This document shows positions 57,664-64,000 of a stretch of DNA of 64,000 nucleotides, one piece after another. Under the pieces are notes generated by a model, which saw only the letters and a list, made by a program, of their open reading frames with translations, was not told where the DNA came from and did not search any database. Made by a program: the position numbers and the translations under genes. Source of the stretch: Scleromitrula shiraiana (Eukaryota > Ascomycota > Leotiomycetes > Helotiales > Sclerotiniaceae); NCBI GenBank assembly GCA_028455995.1, contig JABELC010000003.1, positions 2,914,001-2,978,000 of the forward strand. The letters run 5' to 3'. Every line of letters begins with the position of its first letter. The stretch's first letter is position 1.

Positions 57664-58324
57664 ATGTCTGCGCCAGAAATCACACAGGTAAGCTTCTCGT
57701 ATTAAGCTTGACTTTATGTACCTACCTAACAGATACTAGAATGATCTCCTAGCTTTTCACGCCGCTCATTTTTCGAATACCTCTTCTACAAATTTCGCAG
57801 AAAATTTCCTAGGACCTGTCGATGAAGTGTATCCAGAAACTAGCGCGGATGATGGTCTAGGTTATTACGACGATGGGGCCAAGAGGACTTTGACAGATGA
57901 ACAGATCGCAATATTTCGACACTCGGAAATTCAAGCAATTCTACGGAAGCGCAGACATGCAGAGGAATCAAACAATGCGAACACATTCGTCGAAATTAAT
58001 CCTCCCACATCTCAATACTCAAAAGGGGATGAATCAGAAGATGGAGAAGTTGCCGAACAATTTTCATATCCTGAACCCATTGGACCAGTCCGCCCAGACT
58101 CCAAGAAAAGGTCGAATAAGAACAATAGGAAGTCAAGGAAAGCACAAGAAGCAAAGGAGAAAGGCTGGTTCAAGCAGAACGTAAAGCCAGATTTGAGGAA
58201 GAGAACTTGGGACAAAGTGGAGAAATCTGTTGGTACTTTGACCTACGATGATGACGAAGGCGGACCCAGTCAGAGTTCCAACTCAGCACCGCAGCGAAGG
58301 AGAATCACTTACGATGACCCTTGA
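57664..58324 (+). CDS. DUF3807-type conserved fungal protein
   Basis: Two exons (57664-57687 and 57740-58324; intron 52 nt with CTAAC and TAG) join to 202 residues. After MSAPEITQ comes NDLLAFHAAHFSNTSS, then GLGYYDDGAKRTLTDEQIAI followed by FRHSEIQAILRKRRHAEES. A basic patch (DSKKRSNKNNRKSRKAQEAK) leads to GWFKQNVKPDLRKRTWDKVE and an acidic tail YDDDEGGPSQ..RRRITYDDP. The LLxFHAxHF opening, the LGYYxDGxKRTLTDEQIAxFRHSEI block and RKRTWDxVE are what I remember of the fungal DUF3807 family, whose function is unknown to me. The basic patch could be nuclear or nucleolar targeting. The 24-nt first exon makes the true start easy to miss. Confidence 0.8.
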
Positions 58325-59219
58325 ACTGTAATCTGCATGGGTTCTCACTTTAAAAACATTCGCAATGGTACTTATTCTCTTCCTCTTCCCGTCAGTTGAC
58401 CAACCAAATGATGAAAACCTTTGTATCGTCATCCTTAGTCTGAATCAGCAATGACACGAAGAGTCTCTCAGTTTACTGGGATGATGCCTTCGTCTTCATA
58501 TGCTGATCTTGATGAGACATAATCTTCTCTCTGAAAAGAATTCAACTTCAATACAAAAGCAATCATAGTTATTTTGGGCTTGTGCTTACATTGTTCCCTA
58601 GATCCACCATCTATACCACTCAGAATTTTCGAATATCTAAACTATAAGCTCAGAGTTATTTGACAAGAAAGAGGAGGTCCACAGCATTGGTACGTACATA
58701 TATTTTTATTTTCACTTCGATTTTGATGATGACAAAGGGCCATGAGGCCTGAATAATCCCAGCTCGTCGAATGCCTCACATTTAACGCAGAGAGCACACT
58801 GAGATAAGAAACCCGTTCTGAAAAGCAACCAACATTATCACATTTTCAAAACTGAATTTCCTAGAAACATGCTAATGCGATTTACTTTTAGATATCTATT
58901 CCTACCAACACACTTTAAGTTCGACCACGACTCCGTTTAATACTATTCTCCTCGATATAGTATGATTGAATCTGAGATTATGATTTATATCACAGCTGCT
59001 TGATTATAGCAAGTAACAATGGAAGGCATTAAGTCAAGGGCATGAAAGGTCGAGGCGGTACGGTACATGATGAGGTCACTGGTTGGCTAATTCTCTGCCT
59101 CAAAAATTTGGCATTAAACAAATAAATCTAAGCTTGTTTCACCGTATATTCTACATCTTCTCTTATTCATTATTTCTTCTTGAAACATATCCATCTATAT
59201 TCATATTTGACAACTTGAA
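58325..59219. other. Intergenic region with an uncertain minus-strand splice signal
   Basis: A good intron pattern (GTAAGC..TTTTCAG on the minus strand, about 58532-58591) precedes a short frame REDYVSSRSAYEDEGIIPVN-stop. Farther 5' the same strand has TGFLSQCALCVKCEAFDELG with LFRPHGPL, after a TTTTCAG acceptor near 58820. I could not join these into one uninterrupted frame, so a small gene here is possible but not shown. Confidence 0.3.
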
Positions 59220-60402
59220 ATGAGTGACCTTCCGAATTACGATCGACATCTTCTTGATCGTCTTAATGCACTCAAAAAGACGAACATACAACTTGACCCA
59301 TCCCAGTAAGCCCTCTTTAACTGCCCAATCGAGCCAATATAAACTCCATTTACCATACATCCCATACTGAGCAACCTATAGCCCACCGCTCAACAACACC
59401 CCAAAGAATGAGCCTTCTGAAATAGATCTATCAGAGAGATTACGTAGTCTACGGAATCGTACTTCACCGAAACCATCTACACCTAGAGCACACTCAGATA
59501 TACCGCAACCTCCAAAGCAATCTACTATCCCTAGCTATTCTCTAGGACACGAACAAGATGCTTTCTTCTCAACCGATGAGAACGATGACAAAACTCTAGA
59601 TGAATTATTGGAAGAAATTGGTCCCGGAGACCAATGGTTAAACCCCGACGACCCGAACGATATCCAAAAGCTTATGGATGAAGCCAAAAATGCATTACAA
59701 AGTGATGACACCACCGCAAAAGCCACCCTCGATGATCATGCAGATAATAGTGGCCCAGATAAAAACAGACTGACTAGTGGTCTCGATATGTCTGTATTCA
59801 GATTAGAAGATGAAAGGGAAGGAAATGAAAACACAACTCGTGATCTGGAAACGGAATCACGTGAAGTGCAAGATATCGTTGCGAAACTATTAGATGAGAT
59901 TAATCTAGACAGGAAGGACGAGTCTCAAGATGTAGACGATGAGGATGAAACAAGTAAACAGGAGACTTCAATTCCAGTTTCCCAACCCGAAGAGTCGCCG
60001 TCGTTCACCCTCCCATCCGTACCATCCCAACTCCCCGCACCAATCTCCCCGCCATCACGCAGCCGCAAATCCCTCGACTTCGACTCCGACATCATCGCTC
60101 GCCTGGCAAATCTCAAAGTCCAAGGGTCATCTGCCGGTAATCCTCTTGGTCTCCCATCCGCACCAACTTCCAAACCAGTTTCGAAATCCGAACAGGAATC
60201 TGCAATTGCAAGATTGAAAACATACACGGATGAGGAGATAGATACTTGGTGTGTTATTTGTCAGGATGATGCGACGGTTGTCTGTACGGGTTGTGAGGGG
60301 GATTTGTATTGTGCGAGATGTTGGAAGGAGGGTCATATGGGGGTCGATGCGGCGTGGGAGTTTAGGAGGCATCAGTGGAGGAAATTTGTTAAGGCTAGTT
60401 GA
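59220..60402 (+). CDS. ANCHR/ZFYVE19-like zinc-finger protein
   Basis: Two exons (59220-59305 and 59382-60402; intron 76 nt) join to 368 residues. The start MSDLPNYDRHLLDRLNALKK opens a helix, followed by a Ser/Thr/Pro-rich region with LSERLRSLRNRTSPKPSTPR and acidic LDELLEEIGPGDQWLNPDDP. The C-terminus has a B-box-like zinc module: TWCVICQDDATVVCTGCEGD, LYCARCWKEGHMGVDAAWEF and RRHQWRKF, with CxxC, CxxC, CxxC and two His. This module and position match the C-terminus of human ZFYVE19/ANCHR, the abscission (NoCut) checkpoint regulator that binds VPS4 and ESCRT-III. The N-terminal FYVE domain of the human protein is absent. Two short Leu-rich helices (LDELLEEI and VQDIVAKLLDEINLD) could be MIT-interacting motifs. 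A role in ESCRT or cytokinesis is an inference. Confidence 0.78.
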
Positions 60403-61200
60403 GGATGGGGGTGAGTATTGGGTGAGGGGGGATTGTCTACAGTTATGGATATCGGGCGTGTACTACAGTAACCTTAGAATATAATAGCACACCCTACGCC
60501 ATATCTACATGATCTCTATATCCAGTACCCGGAGAAGAATACAATATTACATAGGTACATAACACTCATGAATATCATTATATATCCTCATGCTCCTTGT
60601 TTCATCCCATCCTTTGCTCGTCGCCTATTTTCCTAATCCATATAGTTAGATAAGTCACGAAATCCATGGCATCACTCTCTGCAATCATCCCATCCCATCC
60701 CATTCTAACTCATCTCCAAACCTTTCGATCAAATTCATTACTCCAAGAACAAATTATCGATGCTGCTATCTCTAAATGACCAGAAATCTATAGCAAAATA
60801 TCGGGATTTTCACTTACATACTGGAGGGACTGGAATCCAGTCCTAACTCCCGAAGTAGTTAAATGTCAATTAATACATATTTTTGTTTGATTTCTCCTCT
60901 CATCTCATATACTACCCTGGTGTAGATGCTTAGCTTGGGGACTTTGCGAAGTTGTATTTCACACTTGTCGGTATTAGATCTATAGTGATGATGTCCAAGG
61001 TTGATTGCTATGGAATTACAAATTGGAAATAATCTATACGATTCCTATTCGTATCCATCCCTCTTTTGTGTAACCCCTTAATAATAATATGAGGTGATAA
61101 CTTTTTACGATAACTTTTATTGCCAATAAATTCTACATATATACAATACTCCAAGTACCTCTCTATACCTCCACAACGCAGTATATACAAACAACCGCTA
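60403..61200. other. Tail-to-tail spacer between the zinc-finger gene and HIS4
   Basis: Both genes terminate into this spacer. The stretch is AT-rich with no gene, repeat or RNA feature that I could recognise. Confidence 0.5.
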
Positions 61201-63896
61201 TTATAGATTCTTCTGATCCATATGTTTTAGTCTGATTTCCACCGCTCTTCTATGAGCCTCCAATTCCTCAACCTTCGCCAATTGCATCACGGCACCACCC
61301 ACATTTCTCAATCCCTGAGCTGTTAATTGCGAACTTGTGATGTGCTTGAGGTATGAGGCGAGGTTTACACCAGAGTATTGCTTGGCATATCCGTATGTAG
61401 CTGTTTGGATAGTTAGTTGAAGGGTTTTTTGTAATATTTGGGAGCAAAGGAAAACTTACGTAAAGAGTGATTTACTCCAGCGGAATAGTCTCCTACGCTC
61501 TCTGGAGTCCATTCACCAATGAACACACTACCTGCGTTCTCGACGAGTTCTACAACGCTTGCTGCATCTTTCAGTTGTAGGATAAGATGTTCGGGTGCAT
61601 ATTCGTTGCTGAGTCTCATTGCTTCCTCAACGTCTTTGACGACGAGAGTTACAGAGTGTTCGATGGCACCTCTGACAATGTCGACCCTTGGTAATGCCAT
61701 GGCTTGTGCGTGAAGTTCATCTTCGATTGCTTTCAACTTTTCTTCTGAAAGGTCAATAGCGATCAAGATGACTTGACTGTCAACTCCATGTTCGGCTTGA
61801 GAAAGCAAATCCGATGCAACGAATGCTGGGTTCGCATCCTTATCGGCAATGACTAGTACTTCGGAAGGTCCAGCTGGCATATCAATGCTGACACCAGCGT
61901 TGGTATCATTACTGACATACATTTTTGCGGCCGTGACGAATTGATTGCCAGGTCCAAGGATCTTGTCAACTTTAGTGACACTCTCGGTACCATAAGCCAT
62001 AGCTGCAACAGCCTGAGCACCACCAGCCAATACGATACTTTCCGCACCAACTTTGTGAGCAACATAGACGATCTCGGGAGTAATTCTGCCATCGGCTCTG
62101 GGTGGGGATGCTAGTACGATCTTCTTGCAACCAGCTACCATTGCCGGTACGCCAAGCATAAGAGCTGTGCTTGGAAGCACAGCAGTTCCACCAGGAATGT
62201 ATAATCCTACACGCTCGATGGGCCTCGAGAATCGACTGCATACTATACCTGGCATGGTCTCCACTTGTAGTGGTGCCTCTTCTTTTTGTGCGGCATGGAA
62301 TTTACGGATGTTTTCGAAAGAAATGTCAATCGCCTCGATAGTCTCGGGTGGAAGGTCCATGAGCGATTGTGGGAATGGGGCTTTGAGGACTGGAGATGTG
62401 AGTGAGGTTGCCTTTTCGAATTTGTGAGTATATCCGAGTAAAGCTTTATCGCCTCCAGATCGTACTTCCTTGATTATAGGATTTACGATGCCCATGATCA
62501 TGTCAGTAGATTTTTGCGATGGTCTCTGTAGAACGTCTCTTAGTTCGGTCTCGGATATGGTAGCAGCATTGTATCGTTTCATTGTTATGCGTCCATTTTG
62601 AAGGCCAGCTTTGTCATCCGCGGATTTCGGTACAGAAGCTGCCTCCTTGATAGTCTCTTCCTTACTGTCAGGCTTAGAAGCATTTGTAGTACTGGTTGAG
62701 ATTCCCTCCTTAGCAGCCCATTGTCCTTTGGCATCCCCCTGTCTCCTCTTAACTTTAACGCTTTTGGCGTCAAGACTACGCTCAATATCTGCAAGACTGA
62801 CACCAGCAGACACAGCTTTAGTCAATGCAAAATATATAAGGTCTGCTGCTTCGAAGGCGATGTCCTTGCTAGTCTTAGCTTCGCATAGCTCTTCGGCCTC
62901 CTCCATAATCTTTGCGCGCAATAATTTTTCATCGGAGAAAAGACGCGCTGTATATGATCCTTCCGGTGCCGAAGCCTTCCTCGATACTAAAGTCTTCTCA
63001 AGTTTAGCAATTCCCCGAAGCTCGCCAAAACATGTTGATTGTGGCAAATGGCAGAATCCTCGTCCTTGCTGTCTGACTACAAATTTTAGACAATCTTGAT
63101 CGCAATCTAAAGACACTCGGACGAGTTCTTGCGTATCCCCAGATGTTGCGCCTTTATACCATAATCCCCGTTTTCTACTTTGATATACACCCGTACCAGT
63201 CTTCAATGACTCCGCCAGACTCTCTCGACTGCTGTATACCAAGCCTAAAGCAATTCCCCTCTCATCGCTAACTACTGTTGGAATCAACTTATCGGCTCTA
63301 TCTGAGGTCCATGAATCTGCCACAAGTTGTGGGATAGAAATTTGGCCTTCAGTAGCATCTCCGATGTTGAGTTGCGTCGCTGGTATGATTGGGATCGCAG
63401 AGAAATCTTTCGCCGTTTTGACTAAGTTTTCGATATCGCTTTCGGGTGTTGATAGTAGGAAGATGGGTAACGATTTTTTGTTTTGAAAGTCTTCGAGAAG
63501 AGATCTAGTATATGCCTCATCGACGAAACTCAATAACCCTCCATTGAGATATTCCACGGCAGTCTGCGGTTGTGGTATAATCGGAAGTACACGACCTTCG
63601 TACTTTTTTAATGTTTCGAGTTGAGATGGCTTCACAAACACCGTACGAGCACCAGCGTCTAAAACAGTGATAACATCTTCTGTAGAAGAGATTGCAGATA
63701 CATCGACGTAAGTTTCAATTGAGACATGTCTCTGAAGAAACGATAAGAGTAGTTCAATGTTATCGTTGCCCGCAGTAAAATAAACACATCCAAGGTATGA
63801 TAATTGATTCCTGGTAAGACCGAGATTGGATTCTGTTGATGGACCGTTTCCAAGGTCAACACTCGGAATAAAAGGAAGGGGTGTTGCTACATCCAT
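61201..63896 (-). CDS. HIS4: Histidine biosynthesis trifunctional protein HIS4
   Basis: Two exons (61460-63896 and 61201-61400, minus strand; intron 59 nt) join to 878 residues. The N-terminal about 200 residues are a fungal extension. PRA-CH (HisI) follows with SRKRGLWYKGATSGDTQEL and RVSLDCDQDCLKFVVRQQGR (about 240-290). PRA-PH (HisE) has YTARLFSDEKLLRAKIMEEA and IAFEAADLIYFALTKA (about 298-392). Histidinol dehydrogenase (HisD) runs from about 440 to 865. In HisD the catalytic pair is E769-H770 (YAPEHLILQ); probable zinc ligands are Q700, H703 (LLSQAEHG), D803 (VGDYSAGVNH) and H832 (LKHITSSQ) in the second exon. The protein catalyses steps 2, 3, 9 and 10 of histidine synthesis in the cytosol. 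A perfect Gcn4/CPC-1 site lies 65 bp upstream of the ATG, consistent with cross-pathway control. Confidence 0.97.
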
Positions 63897-63960
63897 AATA
63901 TATATTTGGATTGAGATATCTCTGGAGGAAGTGTTGAATTGGAGGGGTTAGGTAGGGGAG

Positions 63961-63967
63961 TGAGTCA
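63961..63967. promoter_or_regulatory. Gcn4/CPC-1 (CPRE) site upstream of HIS4
   Basis: TGAGTCA is the exact palindromic binding site of Gcn4/CPC-1/CpcA bZIP activators. It lies 65 bp upstream of the HIS4 start codon, and yeast HIS4 is a classical Gcn4 target. The site is seen directly; regulation is inferred from the conserved pathway. Confidence 0.75.
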
Positions 63968-64000
63968 ATGACGGAAAAAAGTTGGATATATGAATATTTG

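Noticed and set aside
58440..58990. Small minus-strand gene with CxxCxxC segment
   Set aside because: Splice signals are good locally, but the pieces could not be joined without stop codons.
1..64000. CRISPR arrays, phage genes, bacterial operons or a secondary-metabolite cluster
   Set aside because: None is present: repeats lack spacer structure, all genes are eukaryotic and intron-bearing, and no synthase gene occurs.

Overview
The window is nuclear DNA of a filamentous ascomycete. The evidence is short introns (about 46 to 245 nt, GT..AG, often with CTAAC/CTAAT branch sequences), fungal-only families (Sfp1, Tos1, Npr2, trifunctional HIS4, an Asp f 4-like secreted protein) and transition-only divergence between repeats, as repeat-induced point mutation (RIP) leaves. 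A Botrytis/Sclerotinia-like leotiomycete is my inference from overall protein flavour and has not been tested by any search.

Layout. 0.9-4.6 kb: a small zinc-ribbon protein (-), a decayed coiled-coil gene (-) and a CinA/PncC-like amidase (+). 7.3-12.9 kb: two nitrogen-scavenging permeases in tandem (+), an NCS1 nucleobase permease and a DUR3 urea transporter, separated by microsatellites that contain dense GATA-factor motifs. 12.9-17.6 kb: gene-free, with two minisatellites (one of about 47-bp units whose hairpin arms co-vary) and a 0.31-kb MITE. 17.6-25.5 kb: the Hsp70-Hsp90 organiser STI1 (-), an unrecognised probable nuclear protein (-) and a lysine methyltransferase of the EFM2/rrg1 type (-). 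26.4-27.8 kb: NPR2 (+), divergent from the methyltransferase. 28.4-32.1 kb: a decayed gene abutting an exact 427-bp tandem duplication with RIP-like divergence, then a second MITE with 59-bp inverted repeats. 32-36 kb: simple repeats only. 36.1-38.6 kb: the C2H2 regulator SFP1 (-). 42.1-44.1 kb: a possible dehydrogenase-like gene tail (-) and an NmrA-like NAD(P)-binding protein (-). 45.9-50.2 kb: two secreted proteins, a Tos1 cell-wall protein (-) and an Asp f 4-like protein (-). 54-64 kb: ATG14 (-), an unrecognised coiled-coil protein (+), a DUF3807-type protein (+), an ANCHR/ZFYVE19-like zinc-finger protein (+) and HIS4 (-), the last with a perfect Gcn4/CPC-1 site upstream.

Several genes touch nutrient sensing: nucleobase and urea uptake, NPR2 (TORC1 inhibition on nitrogen or amino-acid limitation), SFP1 (TOR-linked ribosome control), ATG14 (autophagy) and HIS4 (cross-pathway control). 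They lie on both strands with long spacers, so only the two adjacent permeases look like a functional pair. All exon coordinates below were spliced by eye; for every multi-exon gene the joined reading frame closes to a multiple of three.
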